Shown one piece after another: positions 25,772 through 33,262 of a stretch of 33,643 bases of DNA (position 1 is its first letter; each line of letters starts with the position of its first letter). Under the pieces are notes generated by a model. That model searched no databases, was not told where the DNA came from, and worked only from the letters and a program-made list of their open reading frames with translations. Origin of the DNA: a bacterium (GTDB taxonomy: Bacteria; SZUA-79; Acidulodesulfobacterales; Acidulodesulfobacteraceae); NCBI GenBank assembly GCA_021784835.1, contig JAJYHI010000110.1:1-33643 (forward strand), given 5' to 3'. Made by a program: the position numbers and the translations under genes.

Positions 25772-26776
25772 TCAAGTTCTGGTTTTACCTCCGGAAAGCG
25801 GGTGCGCCTTATTGTAAACGTCTATAAGCTTTTTAATACTTAAATGGGTATATTTCTCTGTGGTCGATAAATTTGAATGTCCGAGCATATCCTGAATAGA
25901 CCTTAAATCGGCTCCATTATCCAAAAGATTGGTAGCAAAAGAATGTCTTAAGCCGTGCGGAGAAATGTTTTTAAACTGGCCGGTTATCAGCATAGACTCT
26001 TTAACTATTCTGTGAACGGTCCTCCTGTTTAGCATCTCCCCTTTTTTGTTTATAATTATATATCCTTCTTTCGGCGGTAAACCTATAGCCGATAAATAGC
26101 GCGCCCAAACTTTAATTTTTTCGGCGGCAATATCGGTAATAGGAACTATTCTGTGTTTAGAACCTTTTCCAAAAATTTTTACGTAACGGCTTTCTTTTTC
26201 AATTTCTATATCGGACATCTTTACGGAGACGAGTTCGCTGACTCTTAATCCGCTGCCGTATAAAAATTCTAAAATTAAATCGTTCCTGATGGCCTCGAAA
26301 TATCTTAGCGGCTCAGACATTGCAAACGACATCGGGGCAGAACCGCAGGCATACGGAGGATAGCCTTTAATTACGTTTAACTTATCCTTTTTTAACTTCA
26401 GTGCTAAATAATTGTTTAATAAAAAATCCGCCTCTTTCGCCGTCAAAAAAAACGGCAGTTTTTTTTCCGTTTTTGGCAAATCCAATAAAAAAGCGGGATT
26501 TTGTTTGATTATATGCTTTTTTTCCAAAAAATTAAAATACGACTTTATAGATTCTATTTTTCTGGCAAGGCTTGTTTTTTTCAATGTCCCGTAAATTTTG
26601 CTTAAATATCCTTTTATCTCGAATTCCGTAACGTCTTCTATAGAATCGACCGACGTTTCTTCGCGCAAGTATTTCATAAAAGCCTTGACGTCCGCCACAT
26701 AAGCCGTCACGGTGTTATAGGAACTATTTTTTTCAAGACCTATATTATCCTTGAAATCTTTTAAAAAATCTTCCAT
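25772..26776 (-). CDS. xerC: Tyrosine recombinase XerC/XerD-type
   Basis: 334 residues. SAM-like N-terminal DNA-binding domain (about 1-95) and a catalytic domain with the full set: Arg178 (GSGLRVSEL), Lys204 (GKGSKHR), His274 and Arg277 (HGLRHSFAT), His300 (GHSNLS) and Tyr309 (EKYTH). It resolves chromosome dimers at dif. It is longer than usual because of an insertion of about 30 residues (about 127-160, with a Tyr/Gly/Pro-rich part) just before the first catalytic helix. Its place ahead of hslV-hslU argues for a housekeeping recombinase rather than a phage integrase. C versus D cannot be settled without the partner. Confidence 0.92.
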   Translation of the reverse strand: MEDFLKDFKDNIGLEKNSSYNTVTAYVADVKAFMKYLREETSVDSIEDVTEFEIKGYLSKIYGTLKKTSLARKIESIKSYFNFLEKKHIIKQNPAFLLDLPKTEKKLPFFLTAKEADFLLNNYLALKLKKDKLNVIKGYPPYACGSAPMSFAMSEPLRYFEAIRNDLILEFLYGSGLRVSELVSVKMSDIEIEKESRYVKIFGKGSKHRIVPITDIAAEKIKVWARYLSAIGLPPKEGYIIINKKGEMLNRRTVHRIVKESMLITGQFKNISPHGLRHSFATNLLDNGADLRSIQDMLGHSNLSTTEKYTHLSIKKLIDVYNKAHPLSGGKTRT

Positions 26777-26812
26777 AAACCTTTATTATTATAAAATTTA
26801 TTAAAAAATTAT

Positions 26813-26821
26813 ATTATATCA
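26813..26821 (-). promoter_or_regulatory. Extended -10 promoter upstream of xerC
   Basis: On the minus strand TGATATAAT (TG-n-TATAAT, 26813-26821) is a perfect extended -10 element; no good -35 is present at 16-18 bases, which such promoters do not require. The start point would be near 26806, a leader of about 30 bases to the xerC ATG. It would split the xerC-hslVU-arg run from uppP. The rest of the 26777-26873 gap shows no terminator. Confidence 0.45.
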
Positions 26822-26873
26822 CAATCGAAACATAAAATAATACAATTTTAAAGGGGATTAATAACGCCGAAAA

Positions 26874-27719
26874 TCAAACTAATCTGTAAGTAAGAACGAA
26901 AGCGCCGAAAATTATGCAGTAGAAAGCAAATGGGTAAAGAGCGTTAATTTCATATTTGTTAAAATATTTCATAAGCGCGTAAACGCTCAAATATGCGGCT
27001 ATACCGGCAACCAAGCCGCTTATTAAAGAAACTGCGGTAAAATTAAACATATGCAATTTAAGCATTTTAGGCACTTCAAGAAGTCCTGCGGCAAGAATTA
27101 TAGGAGTTGCAAGAAGAAACGAAAATCTTGCGGCATATTCATGCTTAAAACCTAGATAAAGAGCGGCAACCATGGTAATAGCCGAGCGTGATATGCCCGG
27201 AATCAAAGCAAAAGACTGGAATACGCCTATGATAAGCGCGGCAGTAACGGTCATATCGGAAATCTTTGCTATGCCCTGTTTTCTTCTGCGCTTTTCGCCA
27301 AGATATAATATGACGCCGTTAACCATAAGAAAGGCGGCGGCTATGGACGTAATGCCAAAGAGCTTTTTCAGTTTATGAACGAACAAAAGTCCTATGAGTC
27401 CTGCCGGTATAGTGGCGAGCGCAAGCAGATATAAAGTTTTGGAATCTTCGTTTATATTAAGGTTTTTGCTTTTTATGCCTGCAAAAAAACCTTTAAATAA
27501 ATTAATCCAGTCTTTATAAAAGTATATAAGGAGCGCTAACGCGGTTCCAAGATGAAGCACTACGAGGAAAGGCAAAAATCCTTCCGACTGCCTGTTAATT
27601 TTCCATCCTAAAATAGAGGGGATTATAACGCCGTGAGCAAGGCTTGAAACAGGGAAAAGTTCGGTAACCCCCTGAATAATAGCTAAAATTACGGCATGAA
27701 AAAGGGAAAGGTGTATCAT
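26874..27719 (-). CDS. uppP: Undecaprenyl-diphosphate phosphatase
   Basis: 281 residues, an integral membrane BacA/UppP protein. Motif 1 is QGVTELFPVSSLAHG (16-30, with Glu20), motif 2 is PGISRSA (174-180, with the catalytic Ser-Arg-Ser). About seven to eight membrane helices are visible. It dephosphorylates undecaprenyl diphosphate to recycle the carrier for peptidoglycan and LPS O-chains and can give bacitracin resistance. Ala180 replaces the more usual glycine of PGxSRSG. GGAGG lies ten bases before the ATG. It is transcribed divergently from the FAH-family gene. Confidence 0.95.
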   Translation of the reverse strand: MIHLSLFHAVILAIIQGVTELFPVSSLAHGVIIPSILGWKINRQSEGFLPFLVVLHLGTALALLIYFYKDWINLFKGFFAGIKSKNLNINEDSKTLYLLALATIPAGLIGLLFVHKLKKLFGITSIAAAFLMVNGVILYLGEKRRRKQGIAKISDMTVTAALIIGVFQSFALIPGISRSAITMVAALYLGFKHEYAARFSFLLATPIILAAGLLEVPKMLKLHMFNFTAVSLISGLVAGIAAYLSVYALMKYFNKYEINALYPFAFYCIIFGAFVLTYRLV

Positions 27720-27771
27720 ATTAACTCTGCCTCCGGCTTATTTTTACAATAAAAAATTAATTTTATATTTT

Positions 27772-27800
27772 ATTTAATATAATTTGCCGCAAAATGTCAA
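27772..27800 (-). promoter_or_regulatory. Candidate uppP promoter
   Basis: On the minus strand a perfect TTGACA (27795-27800) is followed after 17 bases by TTAAAT (27772-27777). The start point would be near 27765, leaving a leader of about 45 bases to the uppP ATG. The -35 is ideal and the -10 fair. Confidence 0.55.
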
Positions 27801-27805
27801 TAAAA

Positions 27806-27825
27806 ATACTGGCAACATCCAATAT
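27806..27825. promoter_or_regulatory. Imperfect dyad between divergent promoters
   Basis: ATACTGG-caacat-CCAATAT forms a 7-6-7 inverted repeat with one mismatch. It sits between the -35 boxes of the uppP and FAH-family promoters, so a regulator bound here could act on both. This is one weak dyad in AT-rich DNA and no regulator gene is adjacent. Confidence 0.25.
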
Positions 27826-27833
27826 CGTTTAGT

Positions 27834-27863
27834 TTGACGGTATCTTTGCTTATAGTGTATAAT
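27834..27863 (+). promoter_or_regulatory. Sigma-70 promoter for the FAH-family gene
   Basis: TTGACG (27834-27839) and a perfect TATAAT (27858-27863) with an 18-base spacer, giving a start near 27870 and a leader of about 48 bases. A strong GGGAGGTG Shine-Dalgarno (27906-27913) lies just before the ATG at 27918. This is the best promoter match in the window. Confidence 0.7.
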
Positions 27864-27917
27864 TAAAACTAATGCCGATAAAATATTAATTTATTAAGTT
27901 TAATAGGGAGGTGCTCA

Positions 27918-28703
27918 ATGGAATTCGGAAGATTCAGGCATAAAACCGGAGAAATGAGAGAATATTACGGAACGCTTTCTACCGACAAAGATAGGTCTTT
28001 TGTTAATATTATTGAAAAATTTAACTTTGAAGAAGATTTAAAGTATCAATATACGGGCAAACAATACGAGTTAGATGAACTTGAATTTTTGCCGCCGATT
28101 CATCCTACTAAAATTGTAGCGGTAGGTTTGAATTATAAAGACCACGCAGCAGAAATGCAGAAAAAATTGCCAGACGAGCCCCTGCTTTTTATGAAACCTA
28201 CTTCAAGCATCATACCTCATCTTGGAACTATCGTAAGACCGGAGGTTTCAAAAAAAGTGGACTACGAATCCGAACTGGCTGTAGTAATAAGAAAAACTGC
28301 AAAAAACGTAAAAAAAGAAGCGGCTGCCGACTATATTTTCGGATACACCTGTTTGAACGACGTAACCGCAAGAGATTTACAGGCAAAAGATATTCAATAT
28401 ACAAGGTCTAAAAGCTTCGATACTTTTGCGCCAATCGGACCATATATAGAAACGGAAATAGAAAATCCTTCAAATCTTGAAATTAAAGGCTATTTAAACG
28501 GGGAATTAAAGCAATCCTCTAATACTTCGAACTTAATTTTTAATCCTTATGAATTAATTGAATTTATTTCGGGAATTATGACGCTTTTCCCCGGAGATAT
28601 AATTTCAACGGGAACTCCTTCCGGCGTCGGAAGTTTAAATAAAGGCGATATTTTTGAAATAGAAATAGAAAATATCGGCAAATTAAAAAACTTCGTAGAA
28701 TAA
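27918..28703 (+). CDS. Fumarylacetoacetate hydrolase family protein
   Basis: 261 residues. FAH-fold enzyme with an N-terminal lead domain (1 to about 60) and a catalytic domain (from about 64, KIVAVGLNYKDHAAEM). Metal ligands fit Glu117 and Glu119 (DYESELAVV) and Asp148 (LNDVTARD); the late TGTPSGVG loop is present. The family hydrolyses or decarboxylates C-C bonds in beta-keto acids (fumarylpyruvate, acylpyruvates, homoprotocatechuate products, oxaloacetate). The sequence does not tell the substrate, and no aromatic-degradation genes flank it, so a metabolite-repair role is equally possible. It has its own strong promoter and probably shares a transcript with the MFS gene 50 bases on. Confidence 0.88.
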   Translation: MEFGRFRHKTGEMREYYGTLSTDKDRSFVNIIEKFNFEEDLKYQYTGKQYELDELEFLPPIHPTKIVAVGLNYKDHAAEMQKKLPDEPLLFMKPTSSIIPHLGTIVRPEVSKKVDYESELAVVIRKTAKNVKKEAAADYIFGYTCLNDVTARDLQAKDIQYTRSKSFDTFAPIGPYIETEIENPSNLEIKGYLNGELKQSSNTSNLIFNPYELIEFISGIMTLFPGDIISTGTPSGVGSLNKGDIFEIEIENIGKLKNFVE

Positions 28704-28753
28704 TTTAAAAAATAAACAATCTGACCAGTATAAATTAAGCAAACAAATAATTA

Positions 28754-30301
28754 ATGAACAAAATATCGGAACACAAGCTTTATAAATGGCTGGTACTTTC
28801 AATAGCCGTTACGGCATCTTTTATGGCGATATTGGATATAAATATCGTTATAGTCGCACTACCCAAGATGATGTCCCACTTCGGCGTTAACGTAATAACT
28901 ATAGACTGGGTCATTATAGCTTACACTATTACTTATTCTATAGTTATTCTTTTGACCAGTTTTTCAAGCAAAAAATATGGACTAAAAATTCCGTTTGCGT
29001 TTTCTATAGTTTTCTTCTTGATAGGTTCGGCGTTCTGCGGATTTGCTCCAACATACAGAATAATGATAATATTTAGGATAATTCAAGCGGTTGGCGGCGC
29101 AGGACTTATTCCGATATCGGTAAATCTTATCGCAAAATATTTTAAAAGCAACGAAAGAGGGATGGCTATGGGAATATGGACCATAGGCATAATGATAGCT
29201 CCCGCTCTCGGCCCTATAATCGGCGGATATTTCGTGGACTACGTCGACTGGAGGATGATATTTTATTTTAACGTTCCCATAGGAATACTGCTTTTTCTGG
29301 GCACTTTAATTTTGCTTGAAAACGATATACCGGAAAAACTTTTTGCTAAAAAGTTTGATTTTATCGGTTTTTTTCTGATAGCTATATGCCTTGGAACACT
29401 TTTATACGTACTTAACGAAGGACAGACATTAGAGTGGGATTCTTCCGTAATAAGACTTAACGAACTTATAAGCGCGGCATCTTTTATACTTTTTATAGTC
29501 GTCGAAATTTTTTCAAAAAAACACTTAATGGATTATTCGCTTTTTAAAACAAGAAATTTCGTCGCCGGAAATTTAGTTAATATGATAAGGGCAGGCGGTA
29601 TTTTCAGCACTATGTTTCTTCTGCCTATATTCATAGAAAATATTCTTAATTATAACGCAATGCATGCGGGTTTTTTAATGGCGCCTTTTGCCATAGCGGT
29701 TGCGATTGCTTCTCCTATAGCCGGAAAAATTTCCGATAAATACGGGCCGAAATATTTAATGCTTGCGGGCATGCTGATTTTTGCGGCGGCAAATTTTTCG
29801 CTCGGCAGTATTTCGCTTCATACATCCATTCCTTTTTTGATAAATAATCAGTTTTTAAGAGGTATAGGAGTAGGACTTATTAACGCTCCGGTTATGATGA
29901 CCGTAATAAATTCGGCAAAATTTGAACAAATTCCGGATGCTTCCGCCCTATACAACGTTTTATTCCAGATAGGAGCGTCTTTTGGAATAGCATGGTCCGG
30001 GGAAGAGTTGGCCGTACGGCAGATTTACCATTTAAATCAGTATGCAAGGGATATAAATTATAATTTCAGCAAATATCACGGGGTAATAAATTTTTTAAGC
30101 GGAGATTTAATAAGCAGGGGAAGTTCCGTCGTCAGGACGATAATTTATCCGTCTAATTCTGTTAAAATTTTTGACTATATGATAAGCGAATTTTCTTTAA
30201 TCGGAGCTTACGGGGACGTCTTTATCGCTCTCGGTTACCTTTGCATAATCGGCGGAATTGCGGCTATCGGCGTAAAAAATATAAAAATTAAAAAACATTA
30301 A
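28754..30301 (+). CDS. MFS multidrug exporter, DHA2 (EmrB/QacA) family
   Basis: 515 residues with about 14 membrane helices, the DHA2 layout. Early motif ILDINIVIVALPKM (DHA2 motif D1), a weak motif A in SFSSKKYGLKIPF, motif B in IIFRIIQAVGGAGLIP, and the antiporter motif C in APALGPIIGGYFVD followed by WRMIFYFNVPIG. Proton-driven export of hydrophobic compounds is the family role; the substrate is unknown. No EmrA-type adaptor or outer-membrane channel is adjacent. There is no clear Shine-Dalgarno before the ATG, suggesting weak initiation or coupling. It follows the FAH gene by 50 bases and precedes glgP by 82 AT-rich bases with only a weak promoter-like pair (TTGATT 30315-30320, TAATAT 30338-30343). 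Confidence 0.92.
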   Translation: MNKISEHKLYKWLVLSIAVTASFMAILDINIVIVALPKMMSHFGVNVITIDWVIIAYTITYSIVILLTSFSSKKYGLKIPFAFSIVFFLIGSAFCGFAPTYRIMIIFRIIQAVGGAGLIPISVNLIAKYFKSNERGMAMGIWTIGIMIAPALGPIIGGYFVDYVDWRMIFYFNVPIGILLFLGTLILLENDIPEKLFAKKFDFIGFFLIAICLGTLLYVLNEGQTLEWDSSVIRLNELISAASFILFIVVEIFSKKHLMDYSLFKTRNFVAGNLVNMIRAGGIFSTMFLLPIFIENILNYNAMHAGFLMAPFAIAVAIASPIAGKISDKYGPKYLMLAGMLIFAAANFSLGSISLHTSIPFLINNQFLRGIGVGLINAPVMMTVINSAKFEQIPDASALYNVLFQIGASFGIAWSGEELAVRQIYHLNQYARDINYNFSKYHGVINFLSGDLISRGSSVVRTIIYPSNSVKIFDYMISEFSLIGAYGDVFIALGYLCIIGGIAAIGVKNIKIKKH

Positions 30302-30383
30302 GATATTTTATTTATTGATTTAAAAAATTAATTATAATAATATTAATGAAATAAATATTTAAAAAAGGAGCATTGTTAATATT

Positions 30384-32108
30384 ATGATAGCGTATTTCGT
30401 TATGGAGTGCGGCGTGGACAGCAGAATTCCTACTTACAGCGGAGGACTCGGAATTCTTGCCGGAGATACGCTGCAAAGTTTTGCAGATCTCGAAGTTCCG
30501 GCTGTATGTATAACTTTATTATGGAAAAACGGTTTTATAAGCCAGAAATTGTCTAACGACGGCGGACAGATGGACTCACTTCAGGAATGGGATATCGAAA
30601 AATATATGCTGCCTACAAACGTAAAAATAAAAATTCCTATCGGGGGCAAAGACGTTACGATAACCGCTTACAAATATGTAGTTGAATCTACAAGGGGCGA
30701 CAACGAAATAGATGCTTATTTTTTAACGCCGGATACTCCTGAAAACGACCCCGAAACGAGAAAAATATGCGACCGCCTTTATATTGAAGGCGGTTCAACA
30801 AGACTTTTGCAGGAAATAATTCTTGGAATCGGCGGATACGAAATGTTAAAAGCGCTAAATTATAAGCCTTTTCTTTATCATATAAACGAGAGTCATTCCG
30901 CCCTGTTAATAGCAGGCCTAATGAAAGATTTTGACGATTTAAACAGGGTAAAATCAAGGGTCGTGTTTACGACCCATACGCCGATTCCGGCGGCATTCGA
31001 CAAATTTCCTATAAAAGACGTAAAGGAAATGCTTTCGGGTTACTGCGGAGAAAAAGTTTTTAACGACATTTACAGAGAAAATCTTGAAGAAAAAGATGAA
31101 TTAAACCTGTCATGGCTTGCTATTAAAAATGCTAAAAACGTGGTAGCGGTTTCAAGAAAACATAAGTACGTTTCCGAACAGATATTCGAAGGATATAAAT
31201 TAAAATACGTAACGAATGGAATACATCACGTCAAATGGGCTTCTCCTCATCACAAAATATTGTTCACCAAGTATATTAAAGGGTGGGAAGAAGATCCCGA
31301 TCTGCTGAGAGGGGCGGCTTGCATTCCAGACGGCGACTTTGCTCAGGCACATATATTATGCAAAGAAACGCTCATAGAAATGATTAATTCCGAAACCGAT
31401 TCTTCATTCGTACCTGCAGATTTTACTATTGCTATGGCTAAGAGGATAACTCATTACAAAAGAAACAATCTCATAATCTCAAATCCTGACAGATTAATCA
31501 ATATAGCCGAGAAAAAAGGCAATATTCAGCTCATTTTTGCAGGAAAGACTCATCCCGCCGATACCGACGGGCTTGCAATGATAAAATCTATTCACGACAC
31601 CGCAAAATATATTTCGTCAAAAACTAAAAAAATAAAAATAGCGTTTTTGGAAAATTACAATATTCATAAAGCTAATATTATACTTGCAGGAACGGATTTA
31701 TGGCTTAATAATCCGACAAGGCCGCTTGAAGCGTCCGGCACAAGCGGAATGAAAGCTTCTTTAAACGGCGTTCCCAATTTCAGCGTATTGGACGGCTGGT
31801 GGCTTGAAGCGTGTATCGAAGGAATAAACGGGTGGAGCATAGGTCCAAAACCGGCATGGACAGACCTCAGCTACTCGGACGATTTGCAGGACTTAAACGA
31901 TATATACGGAAAATTAGAATTCAATATATTAGATTTATATTACAAAAACTATTCGGATTATTTAAAAATTATGAAAATGGCGGTTTCTTCCATTGCGCCT
32001 CATTTTAATACTCACAGGATGGTTTCCGAATACGTTACCGATTTATATCTTACAGGTATAGTAATGTGCTACCTCGAGAAAGAAAAAGGCGGCATTTGCG
32101 ATATATAA
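30384..32108 (+). CDS. glgP: Alpha-glucan phosphorylase, short form
   Basis: 574 residues, much shorter than classical glycogen phosphorylase (about 800) and than Thermotoga/Thermus-type enzymes that carry an extra N-terminal domain. The chain starts directly at AYFVMECGVDSRIPTYSGGLG, the family glucan/PLP motif, and includes HINESHSALL (167-176), AKRITHYKRNNL (352-363) for phosphate, and the PLP-lysine site GTSGMKAS (452-459, Lys457) followed by VLDGWWLEA. It releases glucose-1-phosphate from storage glucans. AAGGAG lies 13 bases before the ATG, rather far, but no better start exists. No other glycogen genes are beside it. Confidence 0.92.
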   Translation: MIAYFVMECGVDSRIPTYSGGLGILAGDTLQSFADLEVPAVCITLLWKNGFISQKLSNDGGQMDSLQEWDIEKYMLPTNVKIKIPIGGKDVTITAYKYVVESTRGDNEIDAYFLTPDTPENDPETRKICDRLYIEGGSTRLLQEIILGIGGYEMLKALNYKPFLYHINESHSALLIAGLMKDFDDLNRVKSRVVFTTHTPIPAAFDKFPIKDVKEMLSGYCGEKVFNDIYRENLEEKDELNLSWLAIKNAKNVVAVSRKHKYVSEQIFEGYKLKYVTNGIHHVKWASPHHKILFTKYIKGWEEDPDLLRGAACIPDGDFAQAHILCKETLIEMINSETDSSFVPADFTIAMAKRITHYKRNNLIISNPDRLINIAEKKGNIQLIFAGKTHPADTDGLAMIKSIHDTAKYISSKTKKIKIAFLENYNIHKANIILAGTDLWLNNPTRPLEASGTSGMKASLNGVPNFSVLDGWWLEACIEGINGWSIGPKPAWTDLSYSDDLQDLNDIYGKLEFNILDLYYKNYSDYLKIMKMAVSSIAPHFNTHRMVSEYVTDLYLTGIVMCYLEKEKGGICDI

Positions 32109-32117
32109 TATTTTTCC

Positions 32118-32205
32118 AATAATCGCTACGACAGCCTAACGCCTGCCCATATCTCCTTAAAAAATGGAAGGGATATCGTCCGAAGGCCGACAGCGTGCGG
32201 TTATT
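32118..32205. other. Folded GC-richer island between convergent genes
   Basis: Outer arms AATAATCGC (32118-32126) and GCGGTTATT (32197-32205) pair with one G-T wobble; an inner stem ATATC-t-CCTT / AAGGGATAT closes the A-rich centre (about 32150-32177). The word CGACAGC occurs on both sides (32129-32135 and 32188-32194). It fills the glgP-dehydrogenase gap and touches the dehydrogenase stop. It could serve as a two-way transcription stop or be a remnant of a repeat. No U-run makes an ordinary terminator doubtful. Confidence 0.4.
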
Positions 32206-33226
32206 AAGGATTTATTATAACTTTCAGCGAATCCTGCGCTTGCGCCGTAAGTTCAAATCCTTTTACAATGTCTTCAATAGGGAATCTGTTAGTTATCATA
32301 TCTTTAACGTTAATCCTTCCCGACCTTATTAGTTCTAAGGCAGTTTTATGGTCTAATATAGACCCTGCATAAGAACTTAGCAAAGCAACTTCGCTTCTCC
32401 AGAATATTTCGTTTATAGAAAGAGGAAGTTTTGCTCCGTCGTTTGCCGCTCCAAAAAATAAAACGGTTCCGCCCCGCCTTACGGATTTAAGCCCTTGCAA
32501 TATAGCGCTATCTGCTCCGGTAGATAAAATTACTATATCCGATAGAAATCCTTCGTTAATATCTTTAATAACTTCGGGAGCGAAATTATTTGCGTTAAAA
32601 ATATAATCCGCTCCAAATTTTTTTGCGTATTCAAGCCGTTTTTCATTAATATCGACAGCTATAATTTTGCTTGCGCCGGTTGCCCTTAAAAGACTTATAT
32701 GAAGCAGTCCGGAAAGACCGCTGCCGAAAACTATCGCCGTATCGGCGGGTTTAACGCCGGCAAGCCTTTGTCCCCTTACGACGCACGCAAGAGGTTCCGT
32801 AAAAGTTCCTTCTTCGAAACTGACGGAATCCGGCAGAAGATATATTCCGTTTTCAACGTTTATCTTCGGAAGCCTTAAATACTCGGAAAATCCGCCTGGG
32901 TCAAAGTTTGTAGTCCTTAAGGTTTCGCAGACTGTTTGGTGTCCGCTAAGACAATATTTACAAGTATTACAGGGGACATGATGCGCGGCGCAAATTCTGT
33001 CGCCCTTTTTATACTTTTTGACTTTTTTTCCGACTTCCGCTATAACGCCGGTTACCTCGTGTCCCAGTACAAGCGGAACTTTGTCCTTTCTGTACCATTC
33101 AATCACGTCGCTGCCGCATATGCCGCTCGCCGCGACTTTCAAAAGAACTTCGTCGTCGTTTATTTTAGGAATATCTTTTTCTATAATTCTTATGTCTTTA
33201 TTACTGTAATAAAGGGCGCATTTCAT
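32204..33226 (-). CDS. Zinc-dependent alcohol/polyol dehydrogenase (MDR, Tdh/sorbitol DH-like)
   Basis: 340 residues, medium-chain dehydrogenase. Catalytic zinc ligands Cys37 (GICGSD) and His56-Glu57 (LGHEVTG); structural zinc Cys86, Cys89, Cys92 and Cys100 (PCNTCKYCLSGHQTVC); Rossmann motif GSGLSGLLH in the NAD(P) domain, then AVDINEKRLEYAKKFGA. The acidic residue after the third strand (VDINEKR) favours NAD(H) over NADP(H). It oxidises a secondary alcohol, polyol or threonine; the true substrate cannot be read. It is on the opposite strand to glgP and 36 bases after the CBS gene, possibly cotranscribed with it. Confidence 0.92.
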   Translation of the reverse strand: MKCALYYSNKDIRIIEKDIPKINDDEVLLKVAASGICGSDVIEWYRKDKVPLVLGHEVTGVIAEVGKKVKKYKKGDRICAAHHVPCNTCKYCLSGHQTVCETLRTTNFDPGGFSEYLRLPKINVENGIYLLPDSVSFEEGTFTEPLACVVRGQRLAGVKPADTAIVFGSGLSGLLHISLLRATGASKIIAVDINEKRLEYAKKFGADYIFNANNFAPEVIKDINEGFLSDIVILSTGADSAILQGLKSVRRGGTVLFFGAANDGAKLPLSINEIFWRSEVALLSSYAGSILDHKTALELIRSGRINVKDMITNRFPIEDIVKGFELTAQAQDSLKVIINP

Positions 33227-33262
33227 AATTTTCTACTTATTTTTATTTTTATTATTTTAAAA

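Noticed and set aside
25772..26776. Phage or integron integrase marking a mobile element
   Set aside because: The gene is in the conserved xerC-hslV-hslU order, and no attachment repeats, tRNA or cargo genes are present.
27806..27830. Sigma-54 (-24/-12) promoter at TGGCAACATCC
   Set aside because: The -24 GG is there but the required GC at -12 with correct spacing is not; nearby sigma-70 boxes fit better.
32109..32203. Ordinary rho-independent terminator after glgP
   Set aside because: Stems are present but no U-run follows the outer or inner stem on either strand, so I list it only as a folded island.
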